NCBI GenBank assembly: GCA_905236815.1
Contig: CAJOPE010000093.1
Coordinates: 1-36,202, forward strand
DNA length: 36,202 nt
Reading direction: 5' to 3'
Origin: an uncultured Prevotella sp.
GTDB lineage: Bacteria > Bacteroidota > Bacteroidia > Bacteroidales > Bacteroidaceae
Made by a program: the position numbers and the translations under genes. Positions 1 through 9,828 of this stretch are shown here, piece after piece (the stretch's first letter is position 1; each line of letters opens with the position of its first letter). The notes under the pieces are model-generated. The model had not been told where the DNA came from and did not search any database. It saw nothing but the letters and a program-made list of their open reading frames with translations.

Positions 1-32
1 TAAGTAATTTGTTATAAGTTATTCGCTATTAT

Positions 33-78
33 AAAGGAGGTGTTGCAGAGGTGTCTGCAATGCCTTCTTTGCGTTTTT
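33..78 (+). terminator. Rho-independent-type terminator of an upstream gene
   Basis: A perfect inner stem TTGCAGA (43-49) / TCTGCAA (54-60) with loop GGTG is extended by an outer stem of 33-40 with 63-70, separated by a symmetric TG/TG internal loop, and is followed by a T5 run at 74-78. The strand is inferred from the position of the T run. The gene it would terminate lies outside the window. Apart from this and the -7 box at 146-153 I see nothing in bases 1-193. Confidence 0.6.
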
Positions 79-145
79 AGGCCATCTCTCCCGAATAGTA
101 TTATTTGTTGTCAATAAAGTATTAGGTTTTCTCAAATTTTAGTTT

Positions 146-153
146 TACCTTTG
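146..153 (+). promoter_or_regulatory. Putative -7 promoter box of mannan unit A
   Basis: TACCTTTG fits the Bacteroidota -7 consensus TAnnTTTG and lies 40 bases before the first start codon of the locus. No convincing TTTG -33 element is seen at the usual 19-20 base spacing, which would fit a promoter that needs an activator. That last point is inference, since no regulator is in the window. Confidence 0.55.
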
Positions 154-193
154 CAGCAAACCTAAATTTATTATATCAATTAGATCTATTTGT

Positions 194-1477
194 ATGAGAC
201 GTGCGATTTTACTTTTATTACTGGGATTACTGATTCTTCCGCTTTCGGCAAAATCTAGTTTCGTCCAAGTTAAGGATGGACATTTTGTGAAAGATGGAAA
301 ACCCTATTATTATGTTGGTACCAATTTCTGGTATGGCGCAATGCTCGCATCAGAAGGTCAGGGAGGCAATCGTGCCCGTTTGGGAAAAGAGCTCGACCGG
401 ATGAAGGAAATGGGTATCGACAATCTTCGAATTCTTGTTGGTTCTGATGGTGAGCGAGGTGTGAAAACCAAAGTGGAGCCAACCCTTCAAGTTGAGCCGG
501 GTGTCTATAATGATACCATCCTTGCTGGTCTTGACTATCTCCTGATGGAAATGGGCAAGCGCAAGATGGTGGCTGTGCTCTATCTCAACAACAGTTGGGA
601 ATGGAGTGGTGGCTATGGTTTCTATCTCAACAAGGTGGGAGCAGGCCGCATCCCTCAGACCGATGTCGATGGCTATCCTGCATTCATGGAATACTGCTCG
701 CAGTTCTCTACCAATCAGAAAGCTCAGGAGCTATTCTTCAACTATGTGAAGTTTATTCTTGGTAGAACAAATCGATATACCCACAAGAAGTATGTCGACG
801 ATCCCGCTATTATGAGCTGGCAGATAGGTAATGAGCCAAGAGCCTTCAAGAAGGAAGTGCTCCCTGATTTCGAGAAATGGTTGGCCAAGACTTCCAAACT
901 TATCCGAAGCATCGACAAACACCATCTTATCAGTATTGGTAGTGAGGGCTCATGGGGATGCGAGAACGACTATGGAGTATGGGAACGCATCTGCGCCGAC
1001 AAGAATATTGACTACTGCAATGTGCATCTTTGGCCATATAATTGGAGTTGGGCACACAAGGAAACTTTGATAGAAGACTTGCCTCAGAGTTGCAAGAATA
1101 CCAAGGAGTATATCGACAAGCATCTTGCCATCTGTGCAAAAATAAAGAAACCTCTTGTGATGGAAGAATTCGGCTATCCAAGAGACGGCTTCTCTTTCTC
1201 ACCAGAAAGTACCACAAAGGGTAGAGACGGATACTATAAGTATGTTTTCTCGCTGGTTGGTGACAATGCCGCAAGCGGTGGCTATTTTGCCGGCTGCAAT
1301 TTCTGGGGATGGGGTGGTTTCGCCAAGCCAAAGCATGTGCAATGGCAGGTAGGCGATGACTACACAGGCGACCCTGCTCAGGAACAACAAGGTCTCAATT
1401 CTGTATTCTCATCTGATGAATCTACCTTGAGAGTAGTAAAAGATGAAGTGGACAGAATGGCTAAACTTCGTAAATAA
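194..1477 (+). CDS. GH5 (subfamily 7-like) endo-beta-1,4-mannanase, exported
   Basis: This 427-residue enzyme should cut the beta-1,4-mannan backbone by the retaining mechanism of GH5. An N-terminal signal peptide ends near residue 19 and lacks a lipobox cysteine, so a periplasmic or released location is likely. The start of the domain (residues 42-82, NFWYG followed by a DRMKEMGIDNLRI stretch) is typical of GH5_7 mannanases. The acid/base is E214 in IGNEPR and the nucleophile is E325 in MEEFG. The length is normal for a single-domain enzyme. It is the first gene of unit A, 27 bases ahead of the susC-like gene. The ATG has no Shine-Dalgarno sequence, as is usual in the phylum. Family membership is firm. 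Mannan as substrate rests on subfamily resemblance and on the neighbouring GH26, GH27, GH130 and epimerase genes. Confidence 0.88.
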   Translation: MRRAILLLLLGLLILPLSAKSSFVQVKDGHFVKDGKPYYYVGTNFWYGAMLASEGQGGNRARLGKELDRMKEMGIDNLRILVGSDGERGVKTKVEPTLQVEPGVYNDTILAGLDYLLMEMGKRKMVAVLYLNNSWEWSGGYGFYLNKVGAGRIPQTDVDGYPAFMEYCSQFSTNQKAQELFFNYVKFILGRTNRYTHKKYVDDPAIMSWQIGNEPRAFKKEVLPDFEKWLAKTSKLIRSIDKHHLISIGSEGSWGCENDYGVWERICADKNIDYCNVHLWPYNWSWAHKETLIEDLPQSCKNTKEYIDKHLAICAKIKKPLVMEEFGYPRDGFSFSPESTTKGRDGYYKYVFSLVGDNAASGGYFAGCNFWGWGGFAKPKHVQWQVGDDYTGDPAQEQQGLNSVFSSDESTLRVVKDEVDRMAKLRK

Positions 1478-1504
1478 AGAAAATTACAATTTATATACTA
1501 TATT

Positions 1505-4500
1505 ATGAATCACAACAGAAACAATTTCAAGCAAGTGCTTGCAAATTGCAGGTATCTTGTACTGTTAATTATGTTGTTGCTTCCTTTTAGTGCCTTTGCT
1601 CAATCGCTCATTCACGGTACTGTGACTGATCGAAATACAGGTGAGGCAATTATTGGAGCAACTGTGAAAGTAAAGGGTGGAGGAGCAGGTGCTGTAACCG
1701 ATCTGGATGGTGCCTTCTCTATTTCGGCCAGTAGAGGTCAAACCATCGAAATATCTTATGTGGGATACGCTACATTAACCACAAAAGTAACAGGCTCAAG
1801 CCTTGATATCAAGATGAGTGAGGATGCTCAGACCTTGAATGATGTCGTTGTTGTCGGTTATGGTGTTATGAAGCGTTCCGACCTTACTGGTTCTGTTTCG
1901 TCCATCAACGAGGAACAGATTAAGAAAGGTGTGAACACTAGTCTGGAACAGGCAATGCAAGGTCGTATCGCTGGTGTTCAGGTGATGCAGAACTCAGGTG
2001 CTCCAGGTGGTGGAATCTCAGTTCAGATTCGTGGTATCAACACGTTCAGTGGAAATGAGCCTCTCTATGTAATCGATGGTATTGCTCAGAGTGGTAATAA
2101 CGAGAATGGTTCCAGTTCTGTTATGGCAAGCATCAACCCTTCAGACATTACTTCCATCGAAGTTTTGAAGGATGCTTCAGCTACAGCCATCTATGGTTCA
2201 CGAGCTTCTAATGGTGTTGTAATGATTACAACTAAGCGTGGTCAGGAAGGTAAGGCTAAAATCCAGTATGAAGGTTATGTGGGTTGGCAGCAGATGCCAA
2301 AGAAGTTGGATGTGATGTCTTTGCCTCAGTATGCTACCTTCTATAACGAGCGTGCACGCATTCAGGGATGGGGCGAACGTGAAGACTATAAGCACACCGA
2401 GCTCCTAACAGATGGAACCAACTGGCAGGATGAACTTTTCCAAACTGCTTTTATGCACAATCATAGTGTGAATATCAATGGTGGTACCAAAGATATGCAC
2501 TATAGCATCTCGGGTGGTTTCCTCGATCAGGATGGTACTGTTCTTGGCTCTGGTTTCTCTCGTGCAAGTATTCGTACAAACTTTGATACCAATATCACCA
2601 AATGGTTGCAGGTGGGTACAAACATCTATTATGCAAACACAAAGCAGTTGAATACTTTTAGCTCTGGTAGTGTCATCAAGACGGCTCTCGACCAGTATCC
2701 TGATGTAGCTCCTCGTAATCCAGATGGAAGCTATGCGATGCCTGAGACAAACAGTATGTCAACCTATTATACCAATCCAATTTTCGAGGCAAACGTTCGC
2801 GAAAACAAAGATAATAATTATACTTTAGATTATAATGCCTTTGCCAGTCTCAGTCCTGTAAAGGGATTGAATATTCGAGTTGAATATGGTGGAAATCGTG
2901 GATGGACAAACAACTATTATTATCAGCCATCCTATACTTATGGTACTACAGTTGTTCGTTCTGAAGGTTCTAGAACCAAGAACTTGAGCAAGTACACTTC
3001 TTTCAAGCAATATGCTACCTATGATATAGATCCTTTTAAGAACCACCACCTCCAGATTATGGCTGGACATGAGGCTCAGTGGGGTAATTGGGAGACACTT
3101 TCTGGTACACGTTATGACTATATCTCAAATAGTCTTCATTCTTTAAATGTAGGAGATGCTAGTACTGCAAAGAATACAGGTGATGATGGAACTAAGTGGG
3201 GTATAGAATCCTATTATGGTCGCTTGAATTACAACTTCATGGATCGCTATCTTTTCACAGCTACACTTCGAGCTGATGGTAGTACAAGTTTCTCATCTGT
3301 TAATAATAATAACTGGGGCTACTTCCCTTCTGTAGCAGCAGCTTGGCGTGTTAATAACGAAAAGTTCCTGAAGGATGTGAAGTGGTTGAATAACCTCAAA
3401 CTTCGTTTAGGATGGGGTCTTGTTGGTAACCAGAGTTCTGCTTCTTATGCTTATGGTGCAAAGATGGCAAATAGTGCTACTGCTTGGGGTACAGGTTATT
3501 ATCCAGGCAACTTCTCAAATTATAATCTTAAGTGGGAAACTACTAAAGCATGGAACATTGGTCTTGACTTGAATCTTCTGGATAACCGTATTGAGTTTAT
3601 CGTGGATGCTTATCTGAAGAAGACCGATAATTTGTTGATGAAGGCATCCCTGCCAACCTATATCATCAAGGGTGACTATCTGGGAATGGAGGCTCCTTGG
3701 GTGAACACAGGTTCAATTGAAAATAAGGGTATTGAATTCTCCTTGAACACTGTAAATATCATGAACAAGGATTGGCAGTGGCGCACTGGTGCAACCCTCA
3801 GTGTCAACAGAAATAAATTGTTGAAATTAAATTCTGAGGATGCTACCATTACAGGTGTTGTAGATTCAGATACTTACACTCTTTCTGAAGTAGGTGGTCC
3901 TGTTGGTCGCTTCTATGGTTATAATGTCATCGGTATGTTTACTGATGAGGACAGTTTCTACCAGAGAAATTCTCAGGGCGAATTCCTACTCGATAAGAAT
4001 GGCAATAAAGTTCCTGTAGCTCGTCCTGCAGATTCTTCAACAGGCAAGATGTATGATATTGCGGCCAATGGTGTATGGGTAGGTGACTATATCTTCGAGG
4101 ATGTCAATAAAGATGGCATCATTACTGAGGCCGACCGCAAGTATATCGGCGACCCTAACCCTAATTTCACTTTTGGTTTGAACAACACAGTGACTTGGAA
4201 AGATTTCGAATTAAGTGTCTTTATCAATGGTAGTGTTGGTGGAGATGTTTACAACCTTGTTCGTCAGGAGCATACCAATACTCAGCGATACAGCAATTTG
4301 ATGGCTTATGTTGCCAACTATGCGCAGATTGGACTTAAAGATGCTAATGGAAGTGCAACAGATATTAGCAATGTATATGTTACCAATCCAACAACAGCTC
4401 AAGTACAGCGTATCAGCTCTGCTGGTAGTTCAATGAACGATAATAACCGTATCAGCAACCGTTTTGTGGAAGATGGTTCCTATCTCCGTTTGAAGACTAT

Positions 4501-4720
4501 CTCATTGGCATGGAATTTGCCTAAGAAATGGCTCTCTCCATTGCAGCTTGACTGGGTACAGGTATATGGTAATATTCAGAACCTCTTCACCATCTGTGGT
4601 TATGATGGCTATGATCCAGAAGTAGGTGCTATCGGACAGAGTGTACTTCTTCAGGGAATTGATAACTATCGCTATCCATCTCAAAGAATCTACACTGTTG
4701 GTTTGAAGGTTAAATTCTAA
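1505..4720 (+). CDS. susC: SusC-like TonB-dependent outer-membrane glycan transporter
   Basis: This 1071-residue outer-membrane protein imports oligosaccharides with its SusD lid and TonB energy. The signal peptide ends near A32. A carboxypeptidase-regulatory-like domain (about 36-105) is followed by a TonB-box-like stretch DVVVVGYG (113-120), a plug domain carrying the SusC/RagA signature LKDASATAIYGSRASNGVV (221-239), and a long beta barrel that ends in a terminal phenylalanine. Length and order are those of canonical SusC proteins. The susD-like gene follows after 13 bases, so the two are certainly cotranscribed. The ligand cannot be read from the protein. From the operon it is inferred to be (galacto)(gluco)manno-oligosaccharides. 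Confidence 0.97.
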   Translation: MNHNRNNFKQVLANCRYLVLLIMLLLPFSAFAQSLIHGTVTDRNTGEAIIGATVKVKGGGAGAVTDLDGAFSISASRGQTIEISYVGYATLTTKVTGSSLDIKMSEDAQTLNDVVVVGYGVMKRSDLTGSVSSINEEQIKKGVNTSLEQAMQGRIAGVQVMQNSGAPGGGISVQIRGINTFSGNEPLYVIDGIAQSGNNENGSSSVMASINPSDITSIEVLKDASATAIYGSRASNGVVMITTKRGQEGKAKIQYEGYVGWQQMPKKLDVMSLPQYATFYNERARIQGWGEREDYKHTELLTDGTNWQDELFQTAFMHNHSVNINGGTKDMHYSISGGFLDQDGTVLGSGFSRASIRTNFDTNITKWLQVGTNIYYANTKQLNTFSSGSVIKTALDQYPDVAPRNPDGSYAMPETNSMSTYYTNPIFEANVRENKDNNYTLDYNAFASLSPVKGLNIRVEYGGNRGWTNNYYYQPSYTYGTTVVRSEGSRTKNLSKYTSFKQYATYDIDPFKNHHLQIMAGHEAQWGNWETLSGTRYDYISNSLHSLNVGDASTAKNTGDDGTKWGIESYYGRLNYNFMDRYLFTATLRADGSTSFSSVNNNNWGYFPSVAAAWRVNNEKFLKDVKWLNNLKLRLGWGLVGNQSSASYAYGAKMANSATAWGTGYYPGNFSNYNLKWETTKAWNIGLDLNLLDNRIEFIVDAYLKKTDNLLMKASLPTYIIKGDYLGMEAPWVNTGSIENKGIEFSLNTVNIMNKDWQWRTGATLSVNRNKLLKLNSEDATITGVVDSDTYTLSEVGGPVGRFYGYNVIGMFTDEDSFYQRNSQGEFLLDKNGNKVPVARPADSSTGKMYDIAANGVWVGDYIFEDVNKDGIITEADRKYIGDPNPNFTFGLNNTVTWKDFELSVFINGSVGGDVYNLVRQEHTNTQRYSNLMAYVANYAQIGLKDANGSATDISNVYVTNPTTAQVQRISSAGSSMNDNNRISNRFVEDGSYLRLKTISLAWNLPKKWLSPLQLDWVQVYGNIQNLFTICGYDGYDPEVGAIGQSVLLQGIDNYRYPSQRIYTVGLKVKF

Positions 4721-4733
4721 AAGGAAATCTACA

Positions 4734-6527
4734 ATGAAAAAAATTAATATATATATGATATCGGCTTTGGCTGGACTCACCTTAGGTTTTTCCAGTTGTA
4801 GCGATGACTTCTTGAATCAGACGCCAAATGGTCAGTACACCGCCGAGACCTATTATTCAAGCGATGAAGCTGTAATGAAAGGTACTGAGCCTCTGTATAA
4901 CCGTGCTTGGTTTGATTTCAATCGTCGTGCTCTTATCGGAATGGGTTCTTATCGTGCAAATGAGGCGTTTAACCCTTACGTAAGTGCAGAGTTTGCTTAT
5001 TTCCAGGTTACAGGTCTTACATCCGACTTGGCGTCTGCATGGGCATCTTTATACAATGTGGTTGCAATGAGTAATGCAACACTAACCAATCTGAAGAATT
5101 TTACCACAAGTGATGTAACTCCAAGTGTAAAGAATGCAGCGATGGGAGAGTGCTATCTGATGAGAGGTTGGGCATACTTCTATCTGCTTCGTGGATGGGG
5201 CGACAACATCCTCTACAATGATAATCAGAAATTGGTAGATAACCCTATCCAACCATTGAATACTGAATCAGATGTATTGAAGTTTATTATCCGCGATTTC
5301 GAGAAAGCTGCTGAACTTCTTCCAGAAAACGGAATGGATAAGCATCCGAACCGTTATGCAGCCAAAGCTGCTCTCGCCAAGGCATTACTGGCACAGAGTG
5401 GATGGCAGGCAGGTACTCAGGGCGACCATAATCGTGATGAGGCTACCCTTAAACGCGTGAAGGATCTCTGTGATGAGGTTATCAACAGTGGTAAGTTCTC
5501 ATTGATGGACAATTATGAAGATCTCTTCAAGGCACAGAATAATGATAATAGTGAAACTATCTTAGCTATGCGTTGGGCAGATCCTAGCTATGGTTCATGG
5601 GGCGAAGTGAATGCTACTTATTCCGACCTTGCTTTTCCTGAGGTAACCACCGACGTGAATGTATGGGGTGGTAGTCTTTGCGCAACTCCTCAGATGCTGG
5701 ATTATTATAACGAGGATCCTGCAGATTCTATTCGTAGAAATGCAACATTCTTCACTCCTCGTTCCCATTATGATTATATTCACAAGCAGGAAGGCGGTTA
5801 TACCTATAACCATAACTGGTGTCAGTTGAAGAAGGGCGTACTTGGAAATAAAGCCGATGTGGCTCCTTGTGGACTGGCTCAGATGGCATCTCCTCTGAAT
5901 ACATACATTCAGCGCTATGCAGATGTATATTTGATGAAAGCTGAGGCAATTCTTGGCAATCAGACATCTACTTCCGATCCTGAGGCTTTGGCTGCTATCA
6001 ATGCAGTTCGAAATCGTGCGCATGTAGCTCCTTATACCTCAATTAATTTCGACAAGATCCTTCGCGAGAGAATGATCGAGTTCTGTATGGAATTCTTTAA
6101 TTGGTGGGATCTTGTAAGCTATTATCGCTGGAAGCCAGATTATATGACAACCTACTTCAATCATGTACAGCATCGTGGCTGTCAGATGCGTGATGGTGAT
6201 GTGGTCAAGAATGCTGATGGTACTTTGAGCTACCGCTTCATTCCTTATGGACAGAACGTATGGTACATCACAGATGCATCTACAGGAAATGTATATTGGA
6301 ATGACTTTGTCGCAACTTCAGAAACCGACAATACACCAGTGGCAGGACGAGGAACAAAGAAGGATTATAAATTTGATTTTGATAAACTGATAGATAATGT
6401 TTCCGGCTATCAGGCTATCACCCTTAATGAGGGTAATATCTTTATGCCTTATCCTGAAACAGATGTTATCAAGAATCATTATCTGAATGAGGCTCCTCAA
6501 CCTTATGATTTTAATGATGGAGAATAA
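4734..6527 (+). CDS. susD: SusD-like starch-binding-type outer-membrane lipoprotein
   Basis: This 597-residue surface lipoprotein forms the hinged lid of the preceding SusC-like channel and binds the incoming oligosaccharide. The signal peptide ends in a lipobox with C22 (GFSSCSDDF), and the acidic residues just after the cysteine resemble the surface-export signal of Bacteroidota lipoproteins. Typical RagB/SusD features follow: a TPR-like helical first half (YLMRGWAYFYLLRGWGD near residue 140, ANRYAAKAALAKALL-type helix near 207) and the RADVYLMKAEA-type stretch with NAVRNRA in the second half. It is somewhat longer than many SusD proteins. The short gap to susC and the downstream glycan-binding gene fit the standard susC-susD-SGBP order. 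Confidence 0.96.
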   Translation: MKKINIYMISALAGLTLGFSSCSDDFLNQTPNGQYTAETYYSSDEAVMKGTEPLYNRAWFDFNRRALIGMGSYRANEAFNPYVSAEFAYFQVTGLTSDLASAWASLYNVVAMSNATLTNLKNFTTSDVTPSVKNAAMGECYLMRGWAYFYLLRGWGDNILYNDNQKLVDNPIQPLNTESDVLKFIIRDFEKAAELLPENGMDKHPNRYAAKAALAKALLAQSGWQAGTQGDHNRDEATLKRVKDLCDEVINSGKFSLMDNYEDLFKAQNNDNSETILAMRWADPSYGSWGEVNATYSDLAFPEVTTDVNVWGGSLCATPQMLDYYNEDPADSIRRNATFFTPRSHYDYIHKQEGGYTYNHNWCQLKKGVLGNKADVAPCGLAQMASPLNTYIQRYADVYLMKAEAILGNQTSTSDPEALAAINAVRNRAHVAPYTSINFDKILRERMIEFCMEFFNWWDLVSYYRWKPDYMTTYFNHVQHRGCQMRDGDVVKNADGTLSYRFIPYGQNVWYITDASTGNVYWNDFVATSETDNTPVAGRGTKKDYKFDFDKLIDNVSGYQAITLNEGNIFMPYPETDVIKNHYLNEAPQPYDFNDGE

Positions 6528-6546
6528 TACTTAAATTTGATTTCGT

Positions 6547-8169
6547 ATGAAAAAGAATATATTAGATATCAAGAGTCTTTGGGCATTACTGCTTGTTGCA
6601 GTTTTCTCCATGGCATTCGCAGCTTGTAGCGATAAAGACTCGGTTGGTGGTACCCCAGAGATTACTGGTGTGAAGGTTCTGTCTTCGGATACTACCAATT
6701 ATAAGTATGACAATTATTATACTAAAGCAGGAGCAGGCACAATGCTCGCTATTATGGGTAATAACCTTGGTCATACACTCGAGGTGTATATCAACAACCA
6801 GAAGGTGGCTTTCAATTCTACAATGAATACAGATCACAGTATTATTGTATCTGTGCCAACCGAGGAGAAAGACAGTTTTAAATTATCTGCTTTCGACAGT
6901 TCTATTCCTGATGAGATTCGTGTCGTTACAGGTGGTGGTACAGCTGTTTATGCTTTTAAGATAACCGCTCCTGGTCCTCAGTTGCAGCGTGTTGAAGCTA
7001 TTTATCCTCGCAATCCAGGTGATGTGTTGAAACTTCATGGATTGAATCTTTTGGATATAGAAAAGATTTATATTACAGACGTTTCCGCTGCAACTCTTGA
7101 TACAACAAAATGGACAGAGGTTCCTGGTAACCACGTGGCAATTACTGATTATAAGTCTGTAAAGCAAAAGAGATTCACCAATAGCTCTAATACATTCCAG
7201 ACAGAATCTGAATTAGAAGCAGTAGTTCCAGAGAATGTTCCTGAAAATGGTGCCTTGGTTATCGAGTGTGCAGCTGGTACAACATATTATGCATTCTACA
7301 GACGTCCTGGTACACCTGTTATCTCATCTGTTTCTTCTGATATGCCAGAGATTGGTGAGACATTAGTAATTACAGGACGTGAGTTTGTACAGATAGAGAG
7401 TATCAAATATGGTGATATTACTTTGACCCCTGATGAGTTCACTGTATCTCAGTCTGAGGATTCAATCTTTATCCCATTCACCAAGAAACCATCTGTAGGT
7501 AGTGAAGCTTCTATTACAATTACTACACCTGGTGGAACTGCAACCGCAAACAACTTCTATGATTATACCACAATTCTTACTACATTTGATGGTGATGCTG
7601 CTGATAATGGTTGGGATCCTAAACCAAACTACGGCGATGCAGGTAATGCAGATGGTAAGTATGCACAGATTAAAGTAAAGAAGGAATTCCAGCAGTGGTG
7701 GGGTACAATGGTATATTACCGCAAGGATTGGGATGGCAATACATTCCCACTCTCAAGTAATATTCCAAGTACTGCTCCTGCAGATAAGGTTTACTTCGCT
7801 TTTGAGGTTTATGATAACGGGTCAAGTTTCAATAATGGAGACTATTGGGGCTATCTGCGCTATATGATTCAGCCTGCAGATGATTCAGAAAATCAATATG
7901 ATAACTTTGGCTGGGCAGATTATGATTCGGGTGTTGGTATGTTCCCTGATGGTCCTACTCTTGGTGATTATGAGGGTAATGCCTACAAGAACAAGTGGTA
8001 TCGTGTAGTAATTCCATTGAGCAAGTTCGGATGTTATAAGGGAAAGACTTATGCAGATATTGTTAAGACAGGATTGCATCAGTTCCGTATTCAGAGCATC
8101 AACCAAGGTACACACCAAGGTAAGATCGATGTTAGAATTGATAATGTTCGTGTTATCTACCTTCCTTAA
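6547..8169 (+). CDS. Surface glycan-binding lipoprotein with IPT/TIG domains
   Basis: This 540-residue non-catalytic lipoprotein should hold polysaccharide at the cell surface. The lipobox cysteine is C27 (FAACSDKDS). Three IPT/TIG Ig-like repeats can be traced at roughly 38-135, 145-250 and 257-343; the third is the clearest (PVISSVSSDMPEIGETLVITG). The C-terminal half (about 345-540) is aromatic-rich, including a QQWWGTMVYYRKDW stretch, and ends in IDVRIDNVRVIYLP. It resembles the SGBP-B type glycan-binding domain described from the xyloglucan locus of Bacteroides ovatus. No catalytic motif is seen. It sits 19 bases after susD and 20 bases before the GH5 lipoprotein, in the usual position. 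Its ligand is inferred from context only. Confidence 0.87.
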   Translation: MKKNILDIKSLWALLLVAVFSMAFAACSDKDSVGGTPEITGVKVLSSDTTNYKYDNYYTKAGAGTMLAIMGNNLGHTLEVYINNQKVAFNSTMNTDHSIIVSVPTEEKDSFKLSAFDSSIPDEIRVVTGGGTAVYAFKITAPGPQLQRVEAIYPRNPGDVLKLHGLNLLDIEKIYITDVSAATLDTTKWTEVPGNHVAITDYKSVKQKRFTNSSNTFQTESELEAVVPENVPENGALVIECAAGTTYYAFYRRPGTPVISSVSSDMPEIGETLVITGREFVQIESIKYGDITLTPDEFTVSQSEDSIFIPFTKKPSVGSEASITITTPGGTATANNFYDYTTILTTFDGDAADNGWDPKPNYGDAGNADGKYAQIKVKKEFQQWWGTMVYYRKDWDGNTFPLSSNIPSTAPADKVYFAFEVYDNGSSFNNGDYWGYLRYMIQPADDSENQYDNFGWADYDSGVGMFPDGPTLGDYEGNAYKNKWYRVVIPLSKFGCYKGKTYADIVKTGLHQFRIQSINQGTHQGKIDVRIDNVRVIYLP

Positions 8170-8189
8170 TCAATTAAAGTGATAGAAAT

Positions 8190-9740
8190 ATGAAAATCAA
8201 GAATATTTTAAGCTTGACACTCTTCTTCGTTGCAACTCTGTTCATCCAGAGTTGTAGCGATAAGGACAGCGTAAGTGCTTCTGGATTGAGTGTTACTGGC
8301 GTTACTGCTGATGAATTGTCATTTGATTCTCCAGCAAATAGTAAAATGATTGGTATAACTACTGATGGTGACTGGACTATCTCTGTTCCTGATGCTGATA
8401 CCGCATGGTTGAGTGTTACCCCTCATTCAGGTTATGGTTGGGAATATACGGATACAACAAAATCTAATACCAATGCGTATGTGAAAGTGATGGTACAGAA
8501 GAATGCGGGTGCTACTCGTACTTCTTTAATCACGGTATCTACAGGTAATCTGACCAAGGAAATCAAGGTTACTCAGAAGGGAGTGGCTATGGACCCTAAT
8601 GATCCTTTCGAGAGCGTATATAGCTTGATAGAAAATATTAAGGTGGGATACAACTGGGGTAATACTCTTGATAGTAATCCTTCTGGTGATTGGTGGACAA
8701 GTTCTATTCAAGGACTCAGTGGCCGTGATCTAGCCTTAAAATATGAGACATCTTGGGGACAGCCTGTTACAGAGAAAGTAATGATTGATAGTCTTGCTGC
8801 TCGTGGTTTCAATATTATCCGTATTCCTGTTACATGGGGCCCTCATTTGGATGCAAACAATAAAATTGATGAAGCATGGATGGCTCGTGTGAAAGAGGTG
8901 GTTGATTACGTAATTAGCAATAACTGCTATTGTATTATCAATGTAATGCACGATACAGGTACAAGTGGATGGCTGCGTGCAGACAAGGATATGTATGCAG
9001 ATGAGACAGTAAAGTATCAAGCTATTTGGAAACAGGTAGCAGAAGAGTTTAAGTCCTATGATCAGAAATTGATTTTTGAAAGCTTCAATGAGATTTTGAA
9101 TGCCAATAGTTCATGGACTGGTCCTGCTGATAAGTCTGCTTACGAAACCATCAACAAACTACAGCAAGATTTCGTGAATACAGTTCGTGCAACGGGTGGT
9201 AATAACGAATATCGCAATCTGGCAATTACGACATATGCAGCTACTGGTAATGCTGGTGATGGTGATCCTCTTGCAGAACTTGTTGTTCCTACCGATAAGC
9301 ATCCAAATCATATCTATTTGTCAATTCATAGTTATGATCCATATAATTTCTGTAACTACAATGCTGGTAAGAATACTGATGGATCTAGCTTCGATTATAA
9401 CAAGTCTGTATGGGATGAGGAATGTACAGCTACTATCGATAAGCTTTTTGAACGTTTGAATAGCACTTCTGACCGACTTGGTATTCCTTATGTACTAGGT
9501 GAGTTTGGTGCTATTGATGCGAGCAAGAACATTACCGAACGTATAAAATATGTAGACTACGTTGCTGGGAAATTAAAAGCCAATGGTACTACAGGTTTAT
9601 GGTGGATGGGATTATATGACCGAAAGACCCAAACCTGGAATAATAATTATGAGTACACAGATAAGGATAATGTAAGTCAGAAACTCTCTGTAGATGAGTC
9701 TGTTTTAGTACAACATCTAATGAACATTTTCTCAAAGTAA
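8190..9740 (+). CDS. Surface lipoprotein endoglycanase: BACON domain plus GH5 (subfamily 4-like)
   Basis: This 516-residue enzyme is probably the surface endo-acting enzyme of the locus. C22 is the lipobox cysteine (IQSCSDKDS). A BACON-type Ig-like domain covers about 36-131 (DWTISVPDADTAWLSVTP, ending IKVTQKG) and the catalytic domain about 140-515. Motifs are VGYNWGNTLDS (152-162), SWGQPVT, IIRIPVTWGPH (209-219), acid/base E301 in FESFNEI and nucleophile E438 in LGEFG. The GNTLD and SWGxP motifs point to GH5_4, a subfamily with endoglucanase, xyloglucanase and glucomannanase members. In a mannan locus a glucomannan-cutting role is the best guess, but beta-glucan or xyloglucan activity is possible. 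It is the last gene before the terminator at 9787. Confidence 0.87.
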   Translation: MKIKNILSLTLFFVATLFIQSCSDKDSVSASGLSVTGVTADELSFDSPANSKMIGITTDGDWTISVPDADTAWLSVTPHSGYGWEYTDTTKSNTNAYVKVMVQKNAGATRTSLITVSTGNLTKEIKVTQKGVAMDPNDPFESVYSLIENIKVGYNWGNTLDSNPSGDWWTSSIQGLSGRDLALKYETSWGQPVTEKVMIDSLAARGFNIIRIPVTWGPHLDANNKIDEAWMARVKEVVDYVISNNCYCIINVMHDTGTSGWLRADKDMYADETVKYQAIWKQVAEEFKSYDQKLIFESFNEILNANSSWTGPADKSAYETINKLQQDFVNTVRATGGNNEYRNLAITTYAATGNAGDGDPLAELVVPTDKHPNHIYLSIHSYDPYNFCNYNAGKNTDGSSFDYNKSVWDEECTATIDKLFERLNSTSDRLGIPYVLGEFGAIDASKNITERIKYVDYVAGKLKANGTTGLWWMGLYDRKTQTWNNNYEYTDKDNVSQKLSVDESVLVQHLMNIFSK

Positions 9741-9786
9741 ATGCGAATGTAGAGCAATATAATCTTATTTGCATTTAAAGTATTAG

Positions 9787-9828
9787 CATCCGGCAAAATA
9801 GTATCATATTTTGTCGGATGTTTGTTTT
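9787..9828 (+). terminator. Strong intrinsic terminator ending mannan unit A
   Basis: A 14-bp stem, 9787-9800 with 9807-9820, has one G-T pair and the loop GTATCA. It is followed by TTTGTTTT at 9821-9828. It lies 46 bases after the GH5 lipoprotein stop codon. The final T of the tail is also the first base of the -7 box of the next unit, so termination and initiation are back to back. Confidence 0.8.
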
